Assembly: GCF_900106855.1 (NCBI RefSeq)
Contig: NZ_FNWI01000004.1
Coordinates: 1,798,001-1,862,000, forward strand
Direction: 5' to 3'
DNA: 64,000 bases
DNA from: Varibaculum massiliense
GTDB lineage: Bacteria > Actinomycetota > Actinomycetes > Actinomycetales > Actinomycetaceae
This document shows positions 46,377-54,389 of this stretch, in pieces. Under the pieces are notes generated by a model, which did not search any database, had not been told where the DNA came from, and saw only the letters and a program-made list of their open reading frames with translations. A program made the position numbers and the translations under genes. Within the stretch, counting starts at the first letter, position 1. Every line of letters starts with the position of its first letter.

Positions 46377-47791
46377 TGTTGCTGCCCTCCTTGGCTCTGG
46401 TTGAAGGTAGATTCTCCCTCAAAGTCCGCAATATCGGGACCTTCTCCTAAACCGTCTAGGTCAAAATTATCGTCTTCAAACCAATCTTCGGGGCGGTCTG
46501 CTACGGGAGCTGACTGTTGCGGCTGCGGCGTCGGCTGATAGGAATCTGCCGGGTTGTAGGAAGCCTGGGGCTGATAAGAGTCCGCCGGTTGCGAGGACTG
46601 AGCGGGATTCAATGAAGCCTGGGGCTGATAAGAGTCGGCGGGCTGCTGTGGCTCGTACGACTGAGCCGGTTGATAGGAATCTGCCGGGTTATAGGAAACT
46701 TGCGGCTGATAAGAGTCCACCGGTTGTGGGGATTGGGCGGGATTCAATGAAGCCTGGGGCTGATAAGAGTCGGCGGGCTGCTGTGGCTCGTAAGACTGAG
46801 CCGGCTGTATATCCGGGGTCTTTTCAACGGGCGTCGGCAGCGGACTGTCTGCAGGCGCCGGAAGTTCCAAGTTAGTAACAGCCGGGGTTAAAGAAACCCG
46901 CTCAATCGGCGCTGGGGAGGCAGCTACCTGTGGGTTTATCGCTTTCCCGTCCTCATCGGTGTGAATTACCGGCACCAAACCGGTGGGGAATTTAACCCCC
47001 TCCACCTCAATAGTGGCTTCTCCCCGCTCACGAGCTTTCCGCAGGGCGGCACGCGAAGGAGGATGGGCAACCGCATTTAACGAGGGCATTTGCACAGTTT
47101 CCGCTGCTTGTGCGGCAGCCGCCTGTTCAGCGCGCTGTTTGCGCCGCGCCCGCACCTGTGCTTCCTCTTTCGCTGCTGCCTTTGCCAGACGGTTAATAAC
47201 AATGGCAACTAGCGCCCCTAGCAGCACTAATAGCAGCCCCGCAATCAGCAGTGGCCAGAACCAAGGAGTGGAAACTACCTGGGTCCATTGCAGGGTTAGT
47301 TGCACGTTCCCTTCCTCCGACCAGGCGATCAGTGACCAGGCGCCCTCGGAGCGATCCCAGGTTTCGTTAATCTGACCCCCTTTGACCTCTTTATATTTCA
47401 CCCACATATCTTTACCGGCGGCTTCACCGGGCTGACGGGCTTTGCCTTTGCCGGGGTGCGGCTCAGTCAATAGGGTGTTCTGATCTTTTTGTCCGGTAAC
47501 TTCCACGTAATTCTGGTCAGCTGCCCAAGCGGTCACATCCGCTGAGCGTCCAATTGCCAGTGCAACTTTGCCTTGACCGGAGACAGTGATTTTGGTGGGG
47601 GAATCATAGAGCTCAAACATTCCCGGACGGGTAATCGCCAGTGTTTGCTTATTAGCAGCAGCGGGTAAAGAGGCTGCAACCCGCGGAGACGGTTTCCAAA
47701 TAGTCGCAGTCCCCACACCGCACAGCGCCACGATAGAGCCCACAATCACCAGCACCAGCGGAAGCCAATACCTGCGCAATAATTTATTCAC
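46373..47791 (-). CDS. Membrane protein with YQPQ-rich repeat tail, function unknown
   Basis: A 472-residue protein. A first membrane helix (WLPLVLVIVGSIVALCGVG) is followed by an outside domain of about 140 residues and a second helix (WPLLIAGLLLVLLGALVAIV). Next come a basic coiled stretch (AAAKEEAQVRARRKQRAEQA) and a long cytoplasmic Pro/Gln/Tyr-rich tail ending in acidic residues (DRPEDWFEDDNFDLDG). The tail holds two 45-residue copies. The start is GTG 47791, 8 bases after GGGGGA; the longer frame adds 21 residues with no ribosome site. It is coupled to the lipoprotein gene. Function unknown; low-complexity tails like this often scaffold other proteins. Confidence 0.8.
   Translation of the reverse strand: MNKLLRRYWLPLVLVIVGSIVALCGVGTATIWKPSPRVAASLPAAANKQTLAITRPGMFELYDSPTKITVSGQGKVALAIGRSADVTAWAADQNYVEVTGQKDQNTLLTEPHPGKGKARQPGEAAGKDMWVKYKEVKGGQINETWDRSEGAWSLIAWSEEGNVQLTLQWTQVVSTPWFWPLLIAGLLLVLLGALVAIVINRLAKAAAKEEAQVRARRKQRAEQAAAAQAAETVQMPSLNAVAHPPSRAALRKARERGEATIEVEGVKFPTGLVPVIHTDEDGKAINPQVAASPAPIERVSLTPAVTNLELPAPADSPLPTPVEKTPDIQPAQSYEPQQPADSYQPQASLNPAQSPQPVDSYQPQVSYNPADSYQPAQSYEPQQPADSYQPQASLNPAQSSQPADSYQPQASYNPADSYQPTPQPQQSAPVADRPEDWFEDDNFDLDGLGEGPDIADFEGESTFNQSQGGQQQ
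46537..46806. repeat. Two tandem 135-bp units coding for 45-residue repeats
   Basis: The block beginning GCGGGATTCAATGAAGCCTG recurs at 46602 and 46737, exactly 135 bases apart, so approximate units are 46537-46671 and 46672-46806. The copies are nearly identical at the DNA level, including third positions, which means a recent duplication or ongoing length change by recombination. Encoded unit: SYEPQQPADSYQPQ-type sequence. Confidence 0.85.
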
Positions 47792-48026
47792 CAGTTTCCC
47801 CCAAGCCGAATTCGAGCAACTATATATACACTGTACTTTTTTTGCCGCCTCCATGCTTAAACCTGGTTGCGGGTGTGACTAGGGTCAATTTTAGATGAAC
47901 GTTTGGTTTCAGACCACAAGAAGTGAAAGACTAGGCAATGATACGGGGTTTCGCGGTATCTAATTTATGGAATAAAATGTTTCAGGTAACGCGTTATCTC
48001 AGTGGCTCATCTTCAGGGAGGACCAG

Positions 48027-49412
48027 GTGGAAGAACAAACTGATTTCCCGATCGTAATGCGCGGTTACGATCGCGTTCAGGTCGATTTGCAGATTCAGAC
48101 TTTGAACAACCAAATTACCGAATTGCAGCAAAAGCTGGAAACAGTTGACCAGCGCAACGTGGATTTGGGTGAACAGCTGGCAGATGCGCAAAATCAATTG
48201 CGCTCTTCTGACCGCAGCTCTTATACCGGGATTGGTGCTCGGATAGAACAGTTGCTGCGCAGCGCGGAAGAACAATCTACCGCGGTGATTAACAAGGCCA
48301 ACGCCGAGGCCGAACAGCTGATGGATAAAACCCGCAAGAACGCTCAAGATATGGCAGAGCGGGCAGAGGCAGAGGCCGCCTCCCTAATTTCAGAGGCTCG
48401 CCGCGAGGCCGAGGAACGCACCACCACCGCCGCAACCGAATCCGAAACGGTGTTGACTAACGCGCAGCATCGGGCAGACGAATTGGTGGCCGCGGCAGAG
48501 CGGGAGGCCTCCTCTTTGCGGGCAGAAACCAACACCCAGGTTTCTGACCTGAAGGCAACGGTAGATCGGGAAACTGAACTACAGCGTGCTCAGGCCGAAA
48601 AAGACTACGTGGAGATGCGGGTCAAGGCAGAGCAAGAAGCTTCCCAGCTGCGCAATGATGCCACCGCCGAGGCGCAGGCACTGCGGGAATCGTCCCTGCA
48701 AGAAGCGACCAAGAGCCGAGAAGAGGCAAAGGCGCAGGCAGAAAAGACGCTCGCTGATGCTCGCACCCAGTCTGAAAGCATTTTGAAAGAGGCGCGGGAA
48801 AGCGCTGATAGCATCCGTGCCGAGATTCAGCAGATGCGCCAAGAGGCCGAAACCGAGATTGCGGCGGCGCGGGCAGCGGCTCGCGAGGCCGATGCCCAAG
48901 CGCATGAACAGTCTCGTTCCGAAACCTCCGCGATGGTGGCGGCAGCTAAGGCTCAGGTCGCCGATGCCGAGAAACACTTGGGTGAAACCTTGCAGCGGGC
49001 AGAGCGTTTGCTGACTGATACTGACGCAGTGGTTCGTCGCCGTCAGGAAGATGCGCGCCGCGCGGCGGAAGCTACCATTGCTGCTGCCGAGGGCGAAGCC
49101 GAGCAGGTGCGCGAAGCTGCTCGTATCGAGGCTCAGGCTGAACGCGCCGCCGCGCAGCGGACCGTGGAGCGCCTGGAGCGTCAGCGCGAGTCCATCGCCG
49201 CCTACCTTGAGGAGATGCGTGGCTTGCTAGGAACCGAAACTGCAACCGGCCTAGAGGGACTAACCCCCATGCAACAGTTGCCGGCAGTGCTGGCACAGCC
49301 GGAAGAAGCAGCCGAATCTGAACAACCAGCTCCGGTAGCTCCGCCGGTAAATCCGGTTACTCCCGATGAAGAGTCGGCAGCAACTGATTTGTTTACCAGC
49401 GAGGAACAGTAA
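48027..49412 (+). CDS. Long coiled-coil protein, DivIVA-like N-terminus
   Basis: A 461-residue protein. The N-terminus DFPIVMRGYDRVQVDLQIQT resembles the DivIVA/Wag31 polar-targeting segment, with the Y-D-R-x-Q-V turn. Almost all of residues 30-410 is charged Ala/Glu/Arg-rich coiled coil in heptads (for example KANAEAEQLMDKTRKNAQD), and the end is Pro/Glu-rich. Scy, FilP and related actinobacterial proteins share this plan and organise polar growth or the cell-division machinery. GTG follows AGGGAGGACCAG. No partner gene is adjacent. The N-terminal match is moderate, so the polar role is inference. Confidence 0.78.
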   Translation: MEEQTDFPIVMRGYDRVQVDLQIQTLNNQITELQQKLETVDQRNVDLGEQLADAQNQLRSSDRSSYTGIGARIEQLLRSAEEQSTAVINKANAEAEQLMDKTRKNAQDMAERAEAEAASLISEARREAEERTTTAATESETVLTNAQHRADELVAAAEREASSLRAETNTQVSDLKATVDRETELQRAQAEKDYVEMRVKAEQEASQLRNDATAEAQALRESSLQEATKSREEAKAQAEKTLADARTQSESILKEARESADSIRAEIQQMRQEAETEIAAARAAAREADAQAHEQSRSETSAMVAAAKAQVADAEKHLGETLQRAERLLTDTDAVVRRRQEDARRAAEATIAAAEGEAEQVREAARIEAQAERAAAQRTVERLERQRESIAAYLEEMRGLLGTETATGLEGLTPMQQLPAVLAQPEEAAESEQPAPVAPPVNPVTPDEESAATDLFTSEEQ

Positions 49413-49439
49413 GCTCAATAAGCTCGTTTAACTAACTCT

Positions 49440-49471
49440 GGGCGGGTCTTTGGAAAACCAAAGACCCGCCC
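49440..49471. terminator. Bidirectional terminator
   Basis: GGGCGGGTCTTTGG (49440-49453) and CCAAAGACCCGCCC (49458-49471) form a perfect 14-bp stem with an AAAA loop, then AAACTTTT. It lies between the coiled-coil gene (plus) and the UPF0210 gene (minus). Confidence 0.88.
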
Positions 49472-49544
49472 AAACTTTTATAACCGTGGCCCGCAGGGGC
49501 ATCGAATCTGACTAGGGTAGGGCTATCTTACAAGTCAGGTAGCG

Positions 49545-50909
49545 TTAGTTCTTAAAAGAATGTACCGGGGCGGGGATGCGCCCGCCCCGGGCAGCAAACT
49601 TTTCGGAAGAAAACGGGGATACCTCCATAATCGGTGCCCAACCCAGTAGGCCTCCAAAATTAGCTTGGTCGCCTACCCCTTTACCTGGCACCGGAATCAC
49701 CCGCACCGCAGTAGTTTTTCCGTTAGCCACCCCGATTGCGGCCTCATCAGCAATTAATCCGGTAATCGTGGCGGCAGGAGTGTCTCCCGGAATCGCAATC
49801 ATATCCAAGCCCACTGAACAAATAGCGGTCATAGCTTCCAGTTTTGCCAGACTTAAGGAACCGCGCTGCACCGCTTGGATCATATTCGCATCCTCAGAGA
49901 CCGGAATAAACGAACCGGAAAGCCCGCCTACCAGAGAACAAGCCATCAGTCCGCCTTTTTTAACTGCGTCGTTTAGCAGCGCCAAAGCGGCAGTGGTGCC
50001 GGGGGCACCTACTGCCTCTACCCCCAGTTCTTCTAAGATTGCGGCCACCGAATCTCCTACTGCCGGGGTGGGAGCCAGGGATAAATCTACAATCCCAAAA
50101 TTTACCCCTAAGCGTTTAGCCACGGTCTGTCCCACCAGCTGTCCCATGCGAGTGATCTTGAAAGCTGATTTTTTAATTGCTTCTGCACATTCTTCAAAAG
50201 GACGCCCCCGTACTCCCTCAAGCGCCCTCTCGATTACTCCCGGACCAGAAATCCCCACTGACACCACCGCATCCGGTTGACTCACCCCATGGAAGGCGCC
50301 CGCCATAAAGGGATTATCGCCTACGGCATTGGCAAACACCACCAGTTTTGCCGCCCCGATTCCATCTTGATCCGCGGTTTCCTGCGCGGCGGCAAGTACC
50401 TGCCCACCCATTTTGGCGGTCGCGCTCATATTGATACCGGTGCGGGTGGAACCGATATTCACCGAGGAACATACGATATCGGTAGTGGCTAACGCCTCGG
50501 GTATGGAATCGATTAACGCTAAATCACTGCGGGTGGCGCCAGCTTGCACCAACGCGGAGTAGCCGCCTACGAAATCAACCCCTACGGCTTTGCCTGCCCG
50601 ATCTAATACTTGGGCAAAGGGGAGAGGATCAGCGGTGCGACAAGCCGCTGCTACCAGGGAAATCGGGGTTACCGAGAGGCGCTTATTGATAATCGGCACC
50701 CCGAACTCGCCCGCGACTTCCTCGGCAGTGTCCACCAGGCGGGAGGCGGCGCTTAAAATCCGTTCTTCAATCCGCGCACATGCCCGCTCGATATCGGCAT
50801 CGGCGCAGTCTAGTAGCGACAGACCCAAGGTGACGGTGCGTACGTCGAGATTGTCCTCGGCAATCATCTGTATGGTTTCCAGGATTTCTCCGGTGGTATC
50901 CAGCCCCAT
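49545..50909 (-). CDS. UPF0210 (PFL family) protein
   Basis: A 454-residue protein of the UPF0210/DUF711 (PFL-like fold) family, with the characteristic N-terminal [19 protein letters not shown], the [14 protein letters not shown] block and the C-terminal [17 protein letters not shown]. Crystal structures exist for the family, but the reaction is unknown; the fold resembles glycyl-radical enzymes without an evident radical motif. It follows the UPF0237 ACT-domain gene by about 50 bases on the same strand. The pair is conserved in many Firmicutes and Actinobacteria, implying a common function. GAGGGAGAACA precedes the ATG. Confidence 0.92.
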   Translation of the reverse strand: MGLDTTGEILETIQMIAEDNLDVRTVTLGLSLLDCADADIERACARIEERILSAASRLVDTAEEVAGEFGVPIINKRLSVTPISLVAAACRTADPLPFAQVLDRAGKAVGVDFVGGYSALVQAGATRSDLALIDSIPEALATTDIVCSSVNIGSTRTGINMSATAKMGGQVLAAAQETADQDGIGAAKLVVFANAVGDNPFMAGAFHGVSQPDAVVSVGISGPGVIERALEGVRGRPFEECAEAIKKSAFKITRMGQLVGQTVAKRLGVNFGIVDLSLAPTPAVGDSVAAILEELGVEAVGAPGTTAALALLNDAVKKGGLMACSLVGGLSGSFIPVSEDANMIQAVQRGSLSLAKLEAMTAICSVGLDMIAIPGDTPAATITGLIADEAAIGVANGKTTAVRVIPVPGKGVGDQANFGGLLGWAPIMEVSPFSSEKFAARGGRIPAPVHSFKN

Positions 50910-50959
50910 TGTTCTCCCTCGTGGTTACGGTGCTTTACCTAGGTCAGCGGCAAGCCGAT

Positions 50960-51229
50960 TTAGAGTTTATGCATGGCGTTGAACAACGCCTCGGCCTGCA
51001 CTTTAATAACCAGCCCTTCGGCTTCCTCTACTGGCTTCATAGCTGCTTGCACCTGCGCTAACCCGATCTGTTCCTCATCGAATTCCAACTGCATAATCAT
51101 CGTAAAATATTCATCCATCAACGTCTGAGACACATTGATGATATTCACTTGATTTTGAGCGAGCGCCTGCGAAACTGCCGCGATAATCCCAGTGTGGTCG
51201 ATACCGGTAACCGTCATAATTGCTTTCAC
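50960..51229 (-). CDS. UPF0237 ACT-domain protein
   Basis: An 89-residue single ACT domain (KAIMTVTGIDHTGIIAAVSQ, then NVNIINVSQTLMDEYFTMIM), typical of the UPF0237 family. ACT domains bind small ligands such as amino acids and often dimerise; this one probably regulates or partners the UPF0210 protein encoded downstream. The start is GTG 51229, which gives the family-standard length; a longer frame from 51382 would overlap the divergent cadmium-transporter-like gene and is not preferred. Confidence 0.9.
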   Translation of the reverse strand: MKAIMTVTGIDHTGIIAAVSQALAQNQVNIINVSQTLMDEYFTMIMQLEFDEEQIGLAQVQAAMKPVEEAEGLVIKVQAEALFNAMHKL

Positions 51230-51317
51230 GTGCTTCAGCTTACGTTCTTCTACGGCTTTTTTGTGATTCCTCGCCCCCGGTTTCTTCACTTCGGCACTCT
51301 TTGGTAATAATGGCAGA

Positions 51318-51938
51318 GTGACCTCCACATTGATTTTTTCGACCCTCGTCCAGGCGGTAGTGCTATTTGTAGCCACCAACATTGACCACTTGGCGTTACT
51401 AACTTTGTGGTTTGTGCACGGCCAGAATCGCCCCGGAACTACCGCGCGTATATGCGCCGGTCAATATGTAGGTTTCGGGGTAATCCTGGTGATCACCCTG
51501 GTGCTCAGTACGATTTCTGGTTTCGTGATCCCTCAGGAGTACCTGCGGCTTTTGGGGTTGATACCGCTGGCCCTGGGGGTAAAAGCCGGGATCGGCGAAA
51601 TCCGGGAGCGGGTTGGGGCTAGGGACTGCGAGGACGAGGACGAGGCAGAGGCACAACTAAAAGGGAAAAAGGTCAGTGTGGGCGCAGTTGCGTTGGTTAC
51701 TATGGCTAATGGAGGCGATGAAGTAGCCGCCTATCTACCAGTTTTTGCCCTCTCCACCTGGTGGCAAATTGCCCTGTTTTGCGCCGTATTTTTAGTGCTT
51801 GCAGGGGTGCTCTTGGCGTTGGCGCGCATTATTACCGGACGCCTGCATCTAGCAGAAGTCCTAGAACGCTTCGAAGCGATTATTTTTCCCAGTGTACTTA
51901 TCCTGCTAGGAGTGCTAATCCTCGCCGATTTTCTCTAG
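51318..51938 (+). CDS. CadD-family membrane transporter
   Basis: A 206-residue membrane protein with five to six helices matching the cadmium-resistance transporter (CadD) family. It has ATNIDHLALLTLWF near the N-terminus, GQYVGFGVILVI and VTMANGGDEVAAYLPVF in the second half. CadD binds or exports cadmium in staphylococci; other members may move other cations. An acidic cytoplasmic loop (ARDCEDEDEAEAQLKG) includes a Cys and could bind metal. It is divergent from the UPF0237 gene; AATAAT (51306-51311) lies six bases before the GTG, so it is likely leaderless. No ArsR-type repressor is adjacent. Confidence 0.85.
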   Translation: MTSTLIFSTLVQAVVLFVATNIDHLALLTLWFVHGQNRPGTTARICAGQYVGFGVILVITLVLSTISGFVIPQEYLRLLGLIPLALGVKAGIGEIRERVGARDCEDEDEAEAQLKGKKVSVGAVALVTMANGGDEVAAYLPVFALSTWWQIALFCAVFLVLAGVLLALARIITGRLHLAEVLERFEAIIFPSVLILLGVLILADFL

Positions 51939-52273
51939 GCGCATGTAGCTTTTTTTCGAAGGGGCTGCGTATACGGGTGGTAGTCGCTAAAAGTTTCGAT
52001 CGCTGATAGCGCGGAAGTAGATTTTTCCTCCTGCCCAAGAATTTGGAAAACGTAGCGTCGTTTTCCAAATTCTTATGCCCACCGCGCCCGCTCGGATAAA
52101 ATCTCCTCCCGCACTCTCACAGTTGCTTTTACTGAACCAGGGTAGTGGCTATTATCTTCGCCGATTGGCTTTAGGTGTGGCGGCGCAGGCGGGGGAATGC
52201 TGGCTTATAAAGCGGTAAAACCATCAGGCGACTAAACTGGCAGAAAAGCGCGTGCAGAAGGATGGGTGAGCTT
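51939..52273. other. Intergenic region with a structured repeat
   Basis: 335 bases between the CadD-like gene and ybaK. It contains one copy of the structured element described separately (52009-52114). 51939-52008 and 52115-52250 have no recognised gene; the right part is the ybaK leader with GCAGAAGGATGGGTGAG. Confidence 0.7.
52009..52114 (-). repeat. Structured intergenic element, copy 1
   Basis: Outer stem GCGCGGAAGTAGATTTT (52009-52025) with AAAATCTCCTCCCGCAC (52098-52114), 14 of 17 paired. Inner hairpin: AAGAATTTGGAAAACG (52037-52052) with CGTTTTCCAAATTCTT (52059-52074), a perfect 16-bp stem. Conserved blocks, on the minus strand: TTATCCGAGCGGGC and TTGGGCAGGAGGAAAAA. The blocks match copy 2 (56944-57052), while the stem sequences are different. 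Confidence 0.78.
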
Positions 52274-52783
52274 ATGGGGAAGAAACATGTGAAAACTAAC
52301 GCCATGCGCGCCCTCGAAAATGCGGGTATTGCAGCGCAAATGACGCAGGTTTCTTCCAAGGGGGAGTTTTTGGATGCGCTCACGATTGCGCAGGCTTTGG
52401 GGGTGGATCCGAATCTGGTATTCAAAACTCTAGTTTTAGAGGGCGGCCCCGGGGAACATTTCGTGGCGGTAGTACCCGCTACGCATGAGTTGGATTTGAA
52501 AGCTGCGGCCAGGTGCTTTGGGGTAAAGCATCTGACAATGTTGCCCCTAAAACAGTTAACTCCGCTCACTGGCTACCTGAAAGGAGCGTGTTCGCCCTTG
52601 GGGATGAAGAAAGATTTCCCGACGGTGATTGACGAATCCGCTTTTGAGCAAGAAATGATTTACGTATCCGCGGGTAAACGCGGTTATCAGATTCTGGTGG
52701 CGGCAGCAGATTTACAGAGGGTGATTAGCGCAAAGCGAGGGGAGATTTTGCGCCCCCTAAATCATGGCACTCGAACGCCCTAA
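52274..52783 (+). CDS. ybaK: Cys-tRNA(Pro)/Cys-tRNA(Cys) deacylase YbaK/EbsC
   Basis: A 169-residue YbaK-type editing protein that hydrolyses Cys-tRNA(Pro) mischarged by prolyl-tRNA synthetase. Characteristic segments: KTNAMRALENAGI at the start, DPNLVFKTLVLEG (the conserved Lys is in FKTL), FVAVVPATHELDLKA and GYLKGACSPLGMKK. The start chosen is ATG 52274, after GGGTGAG; ATG 52262 is 12 bases earlier and has its purine run directly adjacent, which is less suitable. The gene stands alone, and the downstream region holds a large inverted repeat in front of mntH. Confidence 0.92.
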   Translation: MGKKHVKTNAMRALENAGIAAQMTQVSSKGEFLDALTIAQALGVDPNLVFKTLVLEGGPGEHFVAVVPATHELDLKAAARCFGVKHLTMLPLKQLTPLTGYLKGACSPLGMKKDFPTVIDESAFEQEMIYVSAGKRGYQILVAAADLQRVISAKRGEILRPLNHGTRTP

Positions 52784-52828
52784 CGGCATTGTTGCGTGGT
52801 TTTTATCTTCCGAAAAATCGAGGTAAAG

Positions 52829-52866
52829 TTTCGGGTATACGAAACTTATCTAAGGGATACCCGAAA
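52829..52866. promoter_or_regulatory. Inverted repeat in the mntH promoter region
   Basis: TTTCGGGTAT (52829-52838) and ATACCCGAAA (52857-52866) are perfect inverted repeats 18 bases apart. Nested inside, GTTTCG and CGAAAC (52828-52845) form a second inverted repeat. It lies 50-85 bases before mntH with no T run, so it is more likely an operator, perhaps for an MntR/DtxR-type regulator, than a terminator. It does not match the iron boxes at 2784-2832. Confidence 0.5.
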
Positions 52867-52914
52867 AACGGCTAAGGGAAAGTATAAGTCTAGCTAGATG
52901 AAGTAGTTTCCCCG

Positions 52915-54201
52915 ATGCAGAAAGGTGAAGCTGCGCAAATGGAACAATTAACCCCAGATTCTCAGAACGCTCCCGATGGCAAGGCGGCGGCGAAGAAAGG
53001 GCTGTTGCCGCTACTAGGCCCGGCTTTCGTGGCGGCTGTTGCCTATGTCGATCCCGGGAATGTGGCCGCTAATATCACTGCAGGCGCCCGCTACGGTTAC
53101 CTGTTGGTGTGGGTATTGGTACTGGCCAACCTGATGGCAGTAGTTATCCAATATCAAAGCGCCAAATTGGGGTTAGTTACCGGAAAATCCCTACCAGAAA
53201 TCTTGGGGGATAGACTGCCGAAAGCGAAACGCATCGCGTTTTGGATCCAAGCGGAAATCATTGCGGCTGCCACCGACCTCGCCGAAATAGTTGGGGGCGC
53301 GATCGCCCTGCAACTACTCTTTGGGCTGCCACTTTTAGCAGGAGGCAGCATAGTTGGTTGCGTATCTTTGGCGCTGCTGATTTTTCAGAATGAACGTCGG
53401 CAAAGACAGTTTGAAAGCATTGTGATTGGCCTGCTGGTAATCATTACCGTGGGTTTCCTATCCGGGCTAGTAATTAGCCCGCCCGATCCCGTGGGGGTGC
53501 TGGGGGGATTACTGCCGCGCTTTGCCGGTACCGATACCGTGCTAATCGCGGCCTCCATGCTGGGGGCAACCGTCATGCCGCACGCGATTTACCTACATTC
53601 TTCGCTGGTAAATCACCGGTTTCCGGAGCGGGGTTCCCATGATGTTCCTCACCTGTTACGGGTCTCCAAACATGACGTGGTCTATGCGCTAGTAGTTGCG
53701 GGCGCAGTCAATGTTGCGTTATTGCTGTTGGCGGCTTCGGCGCTATCTGGAAAGAGCGGGACTGACACTATCGAGGGAGCGCACGCCGCCATCCAAAGCG
53801 CCCTTGGCAACGGAATCGGAGTAATTTTTGCGATTGGCCTGTTAGCCTCCGGTTTAGCCTCTACTTCGGTAGGTGCCTATGCGGGTTCGGAAATCATGGG
53901 AGGGCTACTCCATATTCGGGTACCACTATTTACCCGGCGCCTAGTCACCTTGATTCCAGCATTATTGATTTTGTGGCTTTACCCCAACCCCACCTGGGCG
54001 TTAGTTATTTCCCAGGTGGCATTATCCTTCGGGATCCCCTTGGCACTAGTGCCGCTGGCGGCCTATACCCGCAAACGCGAACTAATGGGTAGCTACACCG
54101 ATGGACGCGGAATGCGTTGGATTATGGGCGTCATCGCGGGCTTGATTATTGCCCTGAACCTGCTGCTAGTAGTCCTTACTTTCATGGGAGTAGATGTCTA
54201 G
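52915..54201 (+). CDS. mntH: Nramp-family divalent metal (Mn2+) transporter
   Basis: A 428-residue proton-coupled Mn2+/Fe2+ importer with about eleven helices. Helix 1 has YVDPGNVAANITAGARYGYL (metal-binding Asp and Asn of the DPGN motif) and helix 6 has MLGATVMPHAIYLHSS (Met-Pro-His). The N-terminal 25 residues are hydrophilic. The start may instead be ATG 52939, which has AAGGTG 11 bases upstream; TAGTTT five bases before ATG 52915 would give a leaderless message. A large inverted repeat upstream suggests metal-dependent control. Confidence 0.94.
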   Translation: MQKGEAAQMEQLTPDSQNAPDGKAAAKKGLLPLLGPAFVAAVAYVDPGNVAANITAGARYGYLLVWVLVLANLMAVVIQYQSAKLGLVTGKSLPEILGDRLPKAKRIAFWIQAEIIAAATDLAEIVGGAIALQLLFGLPLLAGGSIVGCVSLALLIFQNERRQRQFESIVIGLLVIITVGFLSGLVISPPDPVGVLGGLLPRFAGTDTVLIAASMLGATVMPHAIYLHSSLVNHRFPERGSHDVPHLLRVSKHDVVYALVVAGAVNVALLLLAASALSGKSGTDTIEGAHAAIQSALGNGIGVIFAIGLLASGLASTSVGAYAGSEIMGGLLHIRVPLFTRRLVTLIPALLILWLYPNPTWALVISQVALSFGIPLALVPLAAYTRKRELMGSYTDGRGMRWIMGVIAGLIIALNLLLVVLTFMGVDV

Positions 54202-54319
54202 ACACCAGCATCCCCAACCCGCGCAGCTGGTTGCAAGCTAGCTGCGTCCTCGAGATAGGCTTTGTTACCTGCAGGCTTTGGGTATTAACCCCGGATTTTT
54301 AGCTCAGAAATAGGGAAAC

Positions 54320-54349
54320 GCCCTCGAGAACAATATTGCTCTCGAGGGC
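54320..54349. terminator. Hairpin between convergent mntH and glgB
   Basis: GCCCTCGAGA (54320-54329) pairs with TCTCGAGGGC (54340-54349) around ACAATATTGC. No T run on either side, so termination would rest on the stem alone. Confidence 0.6.
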
Positions 54350-54389
54350 ACATCCGGGCAAAGCCCCTAAAGGCTGAGATTAGCCGATT

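Noticed and set aside
46537-46806. Tandem repeat as a CRISPR array
   Set aside because: Units of 135 bp are contiguous, in frame and encode protein; there are no spacers or cas genes.
51230-51382. N-terminal extension of the UPF0237 protein
   Set aside because: It would exceed the family length by 51 residues and overlap the divergent CadD-like gene and its promoter.
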